The notes under the pieces: generated by a model
Database searches by the model: none
Told to the model about the DNA's origin: nothing
Seen by the model: only the letters and a program-made list of their open reading frames with translations
Position numbers and translations under genes: made by a program
Shown: positions 1-5,296 of the stretch, in pieces
How the letters are laid out: each line of letters begins with the position of its first letter
Numbering within the stretch: position 1 is the stretch's first letter
Assembly (NCBI GenBank): GCA_030671565.1
Contig: DAOVIC010000121.1
Location: forward strand, 1-5,296
DNA length: 5,296 bases
Origin: Anaerohalosphaeraceae bacterium
GTDB taxonomy: Bacteria; Planctomycetota; Phycisphaerae; Sedimentisphaerales; Anaerohalosphaeraceae
Direction of reading: 5' to 3'

Positions 1-1017
1 TCGCACTTCTACCACTGTCTTACCGTCAATTTTTTCTGCGAGTACATTGCCGACGAAAATGGATTCGGCCTGGGAGAGGCTTTGGCCGATCGAATAGTCT
101 TCGGGTGTTATGCTGCCTTTCATGAATCCGTACGAATAACCCCGGTTTGGCACCCGACCTAAAAGATCGAAACCTTCTTCTACGGTGAAATCTCTGCCGT
201 CTATTACCTGTCGGTAGAAAGAGACCACCGATGCGATGTAGTGAATGGCTTTCATACGCCCTTCTATCTTGAAGGAGTTTACGCCCGCATCTGCGAGGGG
301 TCTTACGAATGGGAAAAGTGCAAGGTCCTTGTTGTTGAAAAAATAGAGGCCCCTTTCGTCTTCGAAGACGGGCATGTATTCTCCGGGTCGTTTTTGTTCG
401 ACGAGCGAATATTCCCATCGGCATGGATGTTTGCATTCGCCGCGATTTGCTGAGAAACCGGTGAGGTAGTCGCTTATCGCGCATCTGCCGGAATATGAAA
501 AACATACCGCGCCGTGAATGAATACTTCGGTTTCGATCTTGCCGCTTACATGCTGCTGGATTTCTTTTATTTGATCCAGTGAAAGTTCCCTTGCCAGGTT
601 TACTCGTTTTGCTCCGAGCTGTTTGTATGCAAGGACCGACTGGTAGCTGGTTGTGTTTGCCTGTGTGCTTATGTGGAGGTCTGCTTTTAGGCCGAGTTTT
701 TTTAGTTCGGCGAGGACACCTATGTCTGCGACGATGAAGGCGTCTGCTCCCATGTCGTCGAGCTTTCCTGCAATTTCAGACAAGCGTGCGTATTCCCGGG
801 AGAATGGGTAGATGTTTAGGGTGACGTATGCCTTTTTGTTTTTTTTGTGGAGTAGGTCTATGCCGGTTGCCGCGTCATCGAGACTGAAGTTGCCCGCAAA
901 ACTTCTTAGCGAACCGAATTCTGTGCCGAAGTATACGGCGTCTGCGCCGTAGGCTATTGCCCACTTGAGCTTTTCCAGGTTGCCGGCTGGGGCCAGTAGT
1001 TCTGCTTTTTTGTTCAT
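1..1017 (-). CDS. trhP: U32-family protein, TrhP-like tRNA 5-hydroxyuridine(34) synthesis protein (3' end outside window)
   Basis: The 339 codons in the window have no stop, so the C-terminus is missing. The start MNKKAELLAPAGN followed by YGADAVYFG (residues 23-31) is the classic U32 N-terminus. Residues 164-182 fit the U32 signature exactly (E-x-F-x2-G-A-V-C-x4-G-x-C-x-I-S). Cysteines 172, 179, 195 and 199 sit where U32 proteins carry Fe-S ligands, and GECKHPCRWEY (193-203) resembles the TrhP version of this segment. FKIEGRMK lies at 249-256. The chain continues past residue 320 into the start of the small C-terminal domain, which argues for TrhP (about 420-450 aa) over the shorter UbiU/UbiV. 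Known TrhP proteins work with prephenate to make ho5U at tRNA position 34; the older label 'collagenase-like protease' is probably misleading here. The start overlaps the upstream glycosyltransferase stop (ATGA), implying translational coupling. U32 membership is near certain; the TrhP subfamily is inferred from motifs. Confidence 0.8.
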   Translation of the reverse strand, partial: MNKKAELLAPAGNLEKLKWAIAYGADAVYFGTEFGSLRSFAGNFSLDDAATGIDLLHKKNKKAYVTLNIYPFSREYARLSEIAGKLDDMGADAFIVADIGVLAELKKLGLKADLHISTQANTTSYQSVLAYKQLGAKRVNLARELSLDQIKEIQQHVSGKIETEVFIHGAVCFSYSGRCAISDYLTGFSANRGECKHPCRWEYSLVEQKRPGEYMPVFEDERGLYFFNNKDLALFPFVRPLADAGVNSFKIEGRMKAIHYIASVVSFYRQVIDGRDFTVEEGFDLLGRVPNRGYSYGFMKGSITPEDYSIGQSLSQAESIFVGNVLAEKIDGKTVVEVR

Positions 1018-2132
1018 TTACATAATTCCTGTATCTGGTCATCCATTTTGGGGGCCAGTTTTTTCCATTCGAACCGCTGCATTGCTATTTTACCGGCTTT
1101 AGGGTTTGAGTGCCAGAGTTTGCCTTCTTTGTGTTCGTTCGCAGCTTTGGTGATCTTTGCGGTCAGGCCGTTTACCGTACCATCGTACAGGAATTTATCC
1201 GGGGCGTCAATTCGGGATACGATCTCTGGGTATGCCAGACGGTTTGGCAGGATGGGGTAGGCGCCGGCGGAGATGGCTTCTACGACGCTTATGCCGAAGA
1301 ATTCGTGATTTGCGGTTGAGACTATGACGTCAGCATCGGACAATGCTTTTTCATATTCGGCTCGGCTTTTCTGGTACCCCCAGCGGTCGATATTGGCTGC
1401 GAGGTGTTCTTTGGCCCAATCGAAAACCTTTGGCGAATTGCGGTAGTTTTCTCCGATCACGCTGAGGCGGAAATCTATACCCTTTTCTTTTACGTTCTTT
1501 AGAGCTTCGAAAAAATCTTCCGGGTTTTTGTCATGCTCCCATCGTCCTGCCCACAGGATTCGTAAGGGGCCGCCGCGGTTTTCGTCCGGCTTTATGTCAG
1601 AGGCGATCGGTGTTATGGGCGGCGGGTGGACCGTGGATTTTTCCGCGATGCATTCTATTATGTTTGCCGGTTTTTCGTTGGGGATGATCTTTATGAAATT
1701 TGCAAGCGCTTCGAGGAATTCGTCACGGTGGAATTCGGAGTTGAACCAGATAGCATCGGCAGCGAGGGCGGTGGTCATGTTTGTGGCGACGAACTGGTAG
1801 TCGCGTTCGCTTTCGACCTGGGTGGGGTATGTGATCTGGTTTTCGTGGAAGTAGACGACCAGCGGGACATTATTCAGGCAAGGGTCTGCAAGGCCCTTGA
1901 ATTCTGCGACGTTCAGCATGTCAGAACAGAATATCGCATCGGGCATGCAGCCTGACTTTACAAGTTCGTTCGTCTGGTCGGCGAAGGTTATGGCGGCGAT
2001 TCTCATTCGCCACTTCCACTTGTTTGCGGGGAGGGTAAGCAGCGTCCAGTCGTGGGCGCTTAATGCCTGCCAGCCATCAAGAAAGGCTTTGTGACTTCCG
2101 CCGTAATATGGTTCGAGTGCGAGTATTTTCAT
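1014..2132 (-). CDS. QTMAN/GTDC1-family (DUF3524) glycosyltransferase, putative tRNA-queuosine mannosyltransferase
   Basis: This is a complete 372-aa cytoplasmic protein with no signal peptide or membrane segment. The N-terminal QTMAN domain is recognisable by EPYYGGSH (7-14), LPANKWKWRMR (34-44), SDMLNVAEFKGL (70-81), YFHENQITYP (94-103) and RDYQF (110-114). These parallel YGGSH, LPAKKWHWR, YFHENQLIYP and RDFQY in human GTDC1. The C-terminal half is a GT4 fold: a nucleotide-sugar-domain strand with AGRWEHDKNPEDFF (195-208), then STANHEFFGISVVEA (272-286), whose E277 and E285 form the EX7E pair. The animal enzyme transfers mannose from GDP-mannose to queuosine at position 34 of tRNA-Asp. Donor and substrate of this bacterial member are inferred from family, not shown. 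It is shorter than the roughly 460-aa human protein, which has an insertion between the two halves. MKILALEPYYGGSH matches the family start although no Shine-Dalgarno is visible upstream. It is first in an operon with a TrhP-like gene. Confidence 0.82.
   Translation of the reverse strand: MKILALEPYYGGSHKAFLDGWQALSAHDWTLLTLPANKWKWRMRIAAITFADQTNELVKSGCMPDAIFCSDMLNVAEFKGLADPCLNNVPLVVYFHENQITYPTQVESERDYQFVATNMTTALAADAIWFNSEFHRDEFLEALANFIKIIPNEKPANIIECIAEKSTVHPPPITPIASDIKPDENRGGPLRILWAGRWEHDKNPEDFFEALKNVKEKGIDFRLSVIGENYRNSPKVFDWAKEHLAANIDRWGYQKSRAEYEKALSDADVIVSTANHEFFGISVVEAISAGAYPILPNRLAYPEIVSRIDAPDKFLYDGTVNGLTAKITKAANEHKEGKLWHSNPKAGKIAMQRFEWKKLAPKMDDQIQELCK
1027..1030 (-). promoter_or_regulatory. 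Shine-Dalgarno AGGA for the U32 gene
   Basis: On the minus strand AGGA lies nine bases before the ATG at 1017-1015, inside the last codons of the upstream glycosyltransferase gene. It supports this start and independent re-initiation at the four-base overlap. Confidence 0.5.
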
Positions 2133-2224
2133 TTTATTGTCTTTGGTCTAATTTAATTTGGGTATCCTGAAAAACTGTTCGCCGGTAGATTAGGCCATAC
2201 GTAACGGTTAAATTGTAAGTTATT

Positions 2225-2288
2225 CAGAGTGCCCACTGCTTTTATTTAACACCCCTCTTATTTAATACTCCGATTATTTACCACTCTG
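2225..2288. repeat. 7-base inverted repeat enclosing the spaced heptamers
   Basis: CAGAGTG at 2225-2231 is the exact reverse complement of CACTCTG at 2282-2288, with 50 bases between the arms. In the leftward transcript the arms could pair and close a loop containing the three heptamer repeats. The predicted transcription start falls at about the outer end of this stem. Seven base pairs across 50 bases could be chance. Confidence 0.35.
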
Positions 2289-2289
2289 G
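2242..2289. repeat. Three direct repeats of TTATTTA with a 16-base period
   Basis: TTATTTA occurs exactly at 2242-2248, 2258-2264 and 2274-2280. The nine bases after each copy are related (ACACCCCTC, ATACTCCGA, CCACTCTGG), giving a degenerate 16-base unit. In the leftward mRNA the core reads UAAAUAA, preceded by a G-rich segment. The array sits at the 5' end of the predicted glycosyltransferase leader, so it could be a protein-binding or mRNA-stability element. The repeats are directly visible; their role is unknown. Confidence 0.55.
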
Positions 2290-2290
2290 C

Positions 2291-2303
2291 TGGTATCATA
2301 CCA
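2291..2303. promoter_or_regulatory. Palindrome TGGTAT-C-ATACCA over the leftward -10
   Basis: A perfect inverted repeat with 6-base arms and one central base covers the whole extended -10 of the leftward promoter candidate. A dimeric repressor bound here would block transcription of the tRNA-modification pair. TGGCTGG also occurs as a direct repeat at 2287-2293 and 2308-2314, 21 bases (two helical turns) apart, on either side of it. Part of the symmetry may come simply from the -10 sequence. Confidence 0.35.
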
Positions 2304-2322
2304 TAAATGGCTGGAATGTCGA
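2295..2322 (-). promoter_or_regulatory. Leftward sigma-70-type promoter candidate
   Basis: On the minus strand TCGACA (2322-2317, five of six to TTGACA), a 16-base spacer and TATGAT (2300-2295, five of six to TATAAT) are preceded by an extended -10 TG (TG-G-TATGAT). Transcription would begin near 2288 and leave a leader of about 155 bases before the glycosyltransferase start. Sigma factor preference of the host is unknown. Confidence 0.5.
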
Positions 2323-2376
2323 GTTTTTTCCGTGTGTTTTGCAGATTTAAAAATTGTCCGGAAAAAAATGGAGTTC

Positions 2377-2390
2377 GTGAATGTATTCAC
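2377..2390. promoter_or_regulatory. Operator-like palindrome GTGAAT-GT-ATTCAC
   Basis: This perfect inverted repeat with 6-base arms around two bases is centred about 55 bases upstream of the leftward -35 and about 50 bases upstream of the rightward -35. The TGAAT/ATTCA half-sites recall ArgR boxes, but the spacing is two bases rather than four, so I do not assign a regulator. Its place between divergent promoters suits a shared regulator site. Confidence 0.35.
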
Positions 2391-2431
2391 AAAAAATGGG
2401 TGATCGGGCCTGCTAATTTGGTGGAATTGAT

Positions 2432-2460
2432 TTGAAGGATTTTGTTTATGGTTGTATAGT
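2432..2460 (+). promoter_or_regulatory. Rightward sigma-70-type promoter candidate for murC
   Basis: TTGAAG (2432-2437, four of six to TTGACA), a 17-base spacer and TATAGT (2455-2460, five of six to TATAAT) place a start near 2467 and give a leader of about 48 bases before murC. It is the best plus-strand match seen in the intergenic region. Confidence 0.45.
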
Positions 2461-2514
2461 AGAGGAAAGGATTTAGCGGGTGTTTTTTTTTGACGGATCG
2501 GGGTTTTTTGTTTT

Positions 2515-3912
2515 ATGGTTCATCCTGGTAAAGAGTATCATTTTATTGGAATCGGCGGGATCGGTATGAGCGGTCTTGCGAAGCTTTTGCTTCGTAACGG
2601 CTGTGTTGTAACGGGTTCCGATATGGAGGATAGCGTTGTTGTCGGGCATCTTCGCAAACTGGGGGCGAAGGTTTCTATTGGCCATTCTGCTGAAAATATC
2701 AATGGTTCGTATGAAGCTGTTGTGATGTCGGCTGCGATCAAGGCGGAAAATGCGGAATACGAGGCTGCGATCGAAAGCGGGTGCAGGGTCCTTAAGTACG
2801 CTGAGATGCTTGGGGCGATCATGGATGGTTATGAGGGGATAGCTTTTGCGGGTACGCATGGGAAAAGCACTACGAGCGGATGGCTTTCTTTTTTGCTGGA
2901 TCGGGCGGGCCAATCGCCGAATTTTATCGTTGGAGCGGAAATCGGGCAGCTTGCCGATTCCAGCGGGGTCGGTGAGGGAAACGTTTTTATTGCCGAGGCC
3001 TGTGAGTATGACCGGAGCTTTTTGAATCTGCATCCGAATATCGCGGTGATACTGAATATTGAGCAGGACCACCTGGATTATTACAGGGACGAGGACGATA
3101 TTGTCGATGCTTTTGTAGATTTTGCCAAGGGTGTTACCGATGGCGGGACTGTGATCGTTAACGGGGGCGATCGTAATTCGGCGGAAGTTCTAAAACGGAT
3201 CGAGGGTAAGTGTAAGTGCGTTACTTTCGGGCTGGACTGGAATTGCGATTTTTCAGCTCATAACGTAGAACTGATCAGCCGGAAATATTCTTTCGATGTA
3301 TTTTACGGCGGTAAACTTCTTGGTCGGACGAGTATTTCGCTGGGCGGTGAGCATAATATCATGAATGCTTTGGCGGTGATTGCAGCGGCGGTGACGGCTG
3401 GTCTGGAAGCTGAAACAGTACTGGAATTGCTGGATAAGTTTACCGGAATCGACAGGCGGCTCATGTTTAAGGGGCAGCTGCAGGGGATAACGATCCTGGA
3501 TGACTATGCCCATCACCCTACCGAAATCAGGGCTTCGCTTGGTGCGATCCGGCAAAGATACGAGCCAAAACGGGTTATTTGCGTTTTTCAGCCGCATCAG
3601 TACAGCCGAACCCGGTTTTTACTTGATGATTTCGCGGAAAGCTTTAAGCTTGCCGATATAACTATAGTTCCGGAGATATATTTTGTCCGGGATACGGCTG
3701 CGGCCCGTAAGCAGATCAATGCACAGGTGCTGGTTGACAAGATCTGCGAGCAGGAATGTCAGGCGGTTTTTATTGACGATTTTGACGGGATTTGCGATCA
3801 CCTTAAAGAACATGTCACGACCGGCGACCTTGTGGTTACTATGGGTGCCGGAGATATTTGGAAGGTAGCAGATGAATATATTCAATGGCTTGGAAGATGT
3901 AGTCGAAAATGA
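2515..3912 (+). CDS. murC: UDP-N-acetylmuramate--L-alanine ligase MurC
   Basis: This 465-aa cytoplasmic enzyme joins L-Ala to UDP-MurNAc with ATP, the first amino-acid addition in peptidoglycan precursor synthesis. Domain 1 is a Rossmann-type UDP-substrate fold with GIGGIGMSGLA (12-22). The central ATPase domain has the P-loop AGTHGKSTTS (112-121; Ser118 stands where Thr is more usual), EACEYDRSFL (161-170) and NIEQDHLDYY (181-190), followed by GGEHNIMNALA (277-287). The C-terminal ligase domain has RRLMFKG (314-320), DDYAHHPTEI (329-338), FQPHQYSRTR (358-367) and VTMGAGDIW (441-449). Length and motif order are normal for MurC. The ATG gives the expected short N-terminus before the glycine motif; upstream there is only a weak GGGG (2500-2503), 11 bases away. 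The last 41 bases overlap murB in another frame. It is the first gene of a mur cluster and probably drives its transcription. Confidence 0.97.
   Translation: MVHPGKEYHFIGIGGIGMSGLAKLLLRNGCVVTGSDMEDSVVVGHLRKLGAKVSIGHSAENINGSYEAVVMSAAIKAENAEYEAAIESGCRVLKYAEMLGAIMDGYEGIAFAGTHGKSTTSGWLSFLLDRAGQSPNFIVGAEIGQLADSSGVGEGNVFIAEACEYDRSFLNLHPNIAVILNIEQDHLDYYRDEDDIVDAFVDFAKGVTDGGTVIVNGGDRNSAEVLKRIEGKCKCVTFGLDWNCDFSAHNVELISRKYSFDVFYGGKLLGRTSISLGGEHNIMNALAVIAAAVTAGLEAETVLELLDKFTGIDRRLMFKGQLQGITILDDYAHHPTEIRASLGAIRQRYEPKRVICVFQPHQYSRTRFLLDDFAESFKLADITIVPEIYFVRDTAAARKQINAQVLVDKICEQECQAVFIDDFDGICDHLKEHVTTGDLVVTMGAGDIWKVADEYIQWLGRCSRK
3860..3865 (+). promoter_or_regulatory. Shine-Dalgarno GGAAGG for murB
   Basis: GGAAGG ends six bases before the ATG at 3872 and lies within the murC coding sequence. 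It is the strongest ribosome-binding site in the window and decides the murB start, implying that the long overlap with murC is real. Confidence 0.7.
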
Positions 3913-4750
3913 TTCGCCGCTGGCGAGTTTCACATGCTTCGGGATCGGTGGAAAAGCCGATTACTTTGCGAAACCTCAAACGGTCGATCAGCTAAAAGAC
4001 ATCGTCACCCGATGTAATGAGAACGGTATCCCGGTGCGTATTCTGGGCGAAGGGTCGAACCTGCTGATCAGCGATGACGGTGTCAAGGGCATGGTCATCA
4101 AACTCGAAGGCGGGGATTTCGGTAAGGTCAGCTTTGAAGGTGAAACACTTACCGCGTTTTGCGGTGTGAGCCTTAGCAAGCTTGTGCTGGATTGTGTCCG
4201 TAAAGGGCTTGGCGGGATCGAAACGCTGACGGGGATCCCCGGTTGTATCGGCGGAGCCATCAAGATGAACGCAGGCGGAAGGTTCGGCGATATCGGCGCG
4301 TCGGTCGAAAAGGTGACCGTGATGGACAAAGAGGGTAACGTCTTTGAAAAAGCGAAACCGGAACTGGCATTTGACTATAGGTGGACGAATATAACGGCCA
4401 AGGTGATTTTGTCAGCCCAGATAAAGCTGTTCGAATCGGATCCGGAGCAACTGCTTCGGACGACGAAGGAAATATGGATATACAAGAAAAACTCTCAGCC
4501 GTTGAACTCCAGGAACTCCGGTTGCATTTTCAAAAACCCGAGAGGACTTTCCGCAGGTGCCATCATCGATCGTGCTGGACTTAAGAATCTAAAGGTCGGC
4601 GCTGCGGAGGTCAGCGAAAAACACGCCAACTTTATCACCGCGCATAAAGGATGCACCGCTTCGGATATCAAGAAGCTCATCAGCGCCATTCAGCAGCGAG
4701 TCGAAGAAAAAAATGGCATCGCGCTCGATCTCGAACTTGAAATATGGTAA
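3872..4750 (+). CDS. murB: UDP-N-acetylenolpyruvoylglucosamine reductase MurB (type II)
   Basis: This 292-aa FAD enzyme reduces UDP-GlcNAc-enolpyruvate to UDP-MurNAc with NADPH, giving the substrate of the neighbouring MurC. The FAD-binding part has TCFGIGGKAD (21-30), LGEGSNLLISDDGV (58-71) and GIETLTGIPGCIGGAIKMNAG (in two parts, GIETLTGIPG 115-124 and CIGGAIKMNAG 125-135). FDYRWTN (167-173) carries the active-site Arg170. KKNSQP (205-210) leads to NSGCIFKNP (215-223), and GIALDLELEIW ends the protein with the expected catalytic Glu288. Length and the compact C-terminal domain fit type II MurB. One oddity stands out: in most MurBs the segment reads SAGSxFKNP with a proton-donating Ser, while here that position is Cys218. 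The ATG at 3872 is chosen for its Shine-Dalgarno and the family-typical distance to the first motif; it overlaps murC by 41 bases. Confidence 0.96.
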   Translation: MNIFNGLEDVVENDSPLASFTCFGIGGKADYFAKPQTVDQLKDIVTRCNENGIPVRILGEGSNLLISDDGVKGMVIKLEGGDFGKVSFEGETLTAFCGVSLSKLVLDCVRKGLGGIETLTGIPGCIGGAIKMNAGGRFGDIGASVEKVTVMDKEGNVFEKAKPELAFDYRWTNITAKVILSAQIKLFESDPEQLLRTTKEIWIYKKNSQPLNSRNSGCIFKNPRGLSAGAIIDRAGLKNLKVGAAEVSEKHANFITAHKGCTASDIKKLISAIQQRVEEKNGIALDLELEIW

Positions 4751-4827
4751 AGAAAGAGGCAGGAGCGGTGGATTTGCCTTCGGCGAAACGGTTTTATTAA
4801 ATAATTTAGTGAAATGGTAAGTCAGCA

Positions 4828-4857
4828 CGATCTGAAATTTGGGATCGGGATTTTTTT
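4828..4857 (+). promoter_or_regulatory. Small hairpin and T-run just before ddl
   Basis: CGATC (4828-4832) can pair with GATCG (4843-4847) across a 10-base loop. Three bases later come seven Ts that run straight into the ddl ATG. The G-rich 3' arm (GGGA, 4847-4850) is also the only ribosome-binding candidate for ddl, so pairing could partly hide it. The stem is only five pairs, too weak to be a confident terminator. The rest of the 107-base murB-ddl gap shows nothing clear. Confidence 0.25.
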
Positions 4858-5296
4858 ATGCCCATAGATAACAATTTGAAAGTGGCGGTTTTGATGGGTG
4901 GGATCGGTCACGAACGGGAGGTTAGCCTCAGCAGCGGTGCAAATGTTGCCGAAGCTGTCAGGCAAAGCGGATTTGAAACGGTCGAAGCAGATATTCACCC
5001 GTCTGACATGAGCATCCTCGACGATACGAGTATCGATGTTTTCTTTCTGGCACTTCACGGCGAATTCGGTGAGGATGGACAACTCCAGCATATTCTCGAG
5101 GAAAAAAAACTTACCTATACCGGTTCGGGGCCTGAGGCAAGCCGCAACGCGTTTGATAAGGTTATCAGCAAAGAGATATTCGCAAAATCAGGCCTCAATG
5201 TACCGCGGCATCTGCTTTTTGAGAAAGAGACCCGGGCAGAAACGGTGTTGGAATGGATTGAAAAAACTGGTGACAGGGCCGTCGTCAAGCCGATAA
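4858..5296 (+). CDS. ddl: D-alanine--D-alanine ligase Ddl (3' end outside window)
   Basis: The 146 codons present are about the first 45 percent of a typical 300-330 aa Ddl. This cytoplasmic ATP-grasp enzyme makes D-Ala-D-Ala, which MurF adds to the UDP-MurNAc-tripeptide. The N-terminal domain has VLMGGIGHEREVSLSSG (11-27), in which Glu19 is the expected first D-Ala contact, then LHGEFGEDGQLQHILE (66-81) and YTGSGPEASRNAFDK (87-101). The central ATP-grasp domain begins after that, and AVVKP (141-145) at the window edge is the start of its ATP-binding strand-loop. Departures from the usual consensus are His78 for Gly in GxxQG and Phe99 for Met in the MDK motif; both look tolerable. ATG 4858 gives the right N-terminal length, with GGGA seven bases upstream. 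It follows murB on the same strand and probably shares its transcript. Confidence 0.95.
   Translation, partial: MPIDNNLKVAVLMGGIGHEREVSLSSGANVAEAVRQSGFETVEADIHPSDMSILDDTSIDVFFLALHGEFGEDGQLQHILEEKKLTYTGSGPEASRNAFDKVISKEIFAKSGLNVPRHLLFEKETRAETVLEWIEKTGDRAVVKPI

Larger units (their letters stand above)
2133..2514. other. Divergent intergenic region with two promoter candidates
   Basis: This 382-base gap separates the leftward tRNA-modification pair from the rightward mur cluster. It is AT-rich with several A/T tracts, and no supported reading frame or RNA gene was found. From left to right it holds the leader of the glycosyltransferase gene (2133 to about 2288) with three spaced heptamers, a leftward promoter candidate (2295-2322) overlaid by a palindrome, a second palindrome (2377-2390), a rightward promoter candidate (2432-2460) and the short murC leader. 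The A/T tracts at about 2323-2369 lie upstream of the leftward -35 and could serve as an UP element. Confidence 0.7.

Noticed and set aside
26..505. A 159-codon Arg-rich open frame on the minus strand
   Set aside because: It lies within the U32 gene in a different frame; the overlapping frame carries a perfect U32 signature, while this one has biased, low-complexity basic composition.
1..1017. Annotation of the U32 gene as a secreted collagenase or protease
   Set aside because: There is no signal peptide, and the cysteine pattern and C-terminal extension fit the Fe-S-type tRNA-modifying U32 proteins better.
2133..2288. Leader peptide in the glycosyltransferase 5' region
   Set aside because: The only minus-strand starts there give frames of a few codons without a ribosome-binding site; UAAAUAA repeats introduce frequent stops.
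2377..2390. ArgR or LexA operator
   Set aside because: Half-sites resemble TGAAT/ATTCA but the central spacing is two bases instead of four, and there is no CTGT-N8-ACAG LexA pattern.
2473..3072. A 199-codon minus-strand open frame opposite murC
   Set aside because: It is antisense to the well-supported MurC N-terminal and ATPase domains and shows no recognisable domain.
4773..4795. Possible intrinsic terminator after murB around GCCTTCGGC and the following TTTT
   Set aside because: The perfect stem is only three base pairs and the T-run is short and offset, so it does not make a credible terminator.
4774..4802. Possible separate ddl promoter (TTGCCT, 17 bases, TTAAAT)
   Set aside because: Both boxes match the consensus at only four of six positions in an AT-rich gap; not enough to call a promoter, although a weak internal one is possible.

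Overview
The window is a stretch of bacterial chromosome with two divergent gene sets separated by a 382-base intergenic region (2133-2514). No transposase, integrase, phage gene, CRISPR array, rRNA or tRNA was seen. The organism makes peptidoglycan and has moderate base composition. Most starts have weak or no Shine-Dalgarno sequence, while two genes have clear ones. This is compatible with groups such as Planctomycetota or other environmental Gram-negative lineages, but the sequence alone does not fix the phylum.

The left arm (1-2132, minus strand) carries two genes that overlap by four bases (ATGA). The upstream gene encodes a GT4-fold glycosyltransferase whose N-terminal half carries the signature of the QTMAN/GTDC1 family (formerly DUF3524), the tRNA-queuosine alpha-mannosyltransferases. 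The downstream gene, cut by the window start, encodes a U32-family protein closest by motif to TrhP, which acts in prephenate-dependent 5-hydroxyuridine formation at tRNA position 34. If both assignments hold, this is a two-gene operon in which both proteins decorate the anticodon wobble nucleotide. This pairing is the most interesting point in the window.

The intergenic region holds a promoter candidate for each direction. The leftward one has an extended -10 (TG-G-TATGAT) overlaid by a perfect 6+6 palindrome. Its predicted leader has three TTATTTA heptamers (plus-strand reading) spaced exactly 16 bases apart and enclosed by a 7-base inverted repeat. A second operator-like palindrome, GTGAAT-GT-ATTCAC, lies between the two promoters.

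The right arm (2515-5296, plus strand) is a cytoplasmic peptidoglycan-precursor cluster. MurC adds L-Ala to UDP-MurNAc, MurB makes UDP-MurNAc from UDP-GlcNAc-enolpyruvate, and Ddl (cut by the window end) makes D-Ala-D-Ala for the later MurF step. murC and murB overlap by 41 bases. murB and ddl are separated by 107 bases, including a small hairpin followed by a T-run just before the ddl start. MurB has cysteine where most family members have the proton-donating serine.
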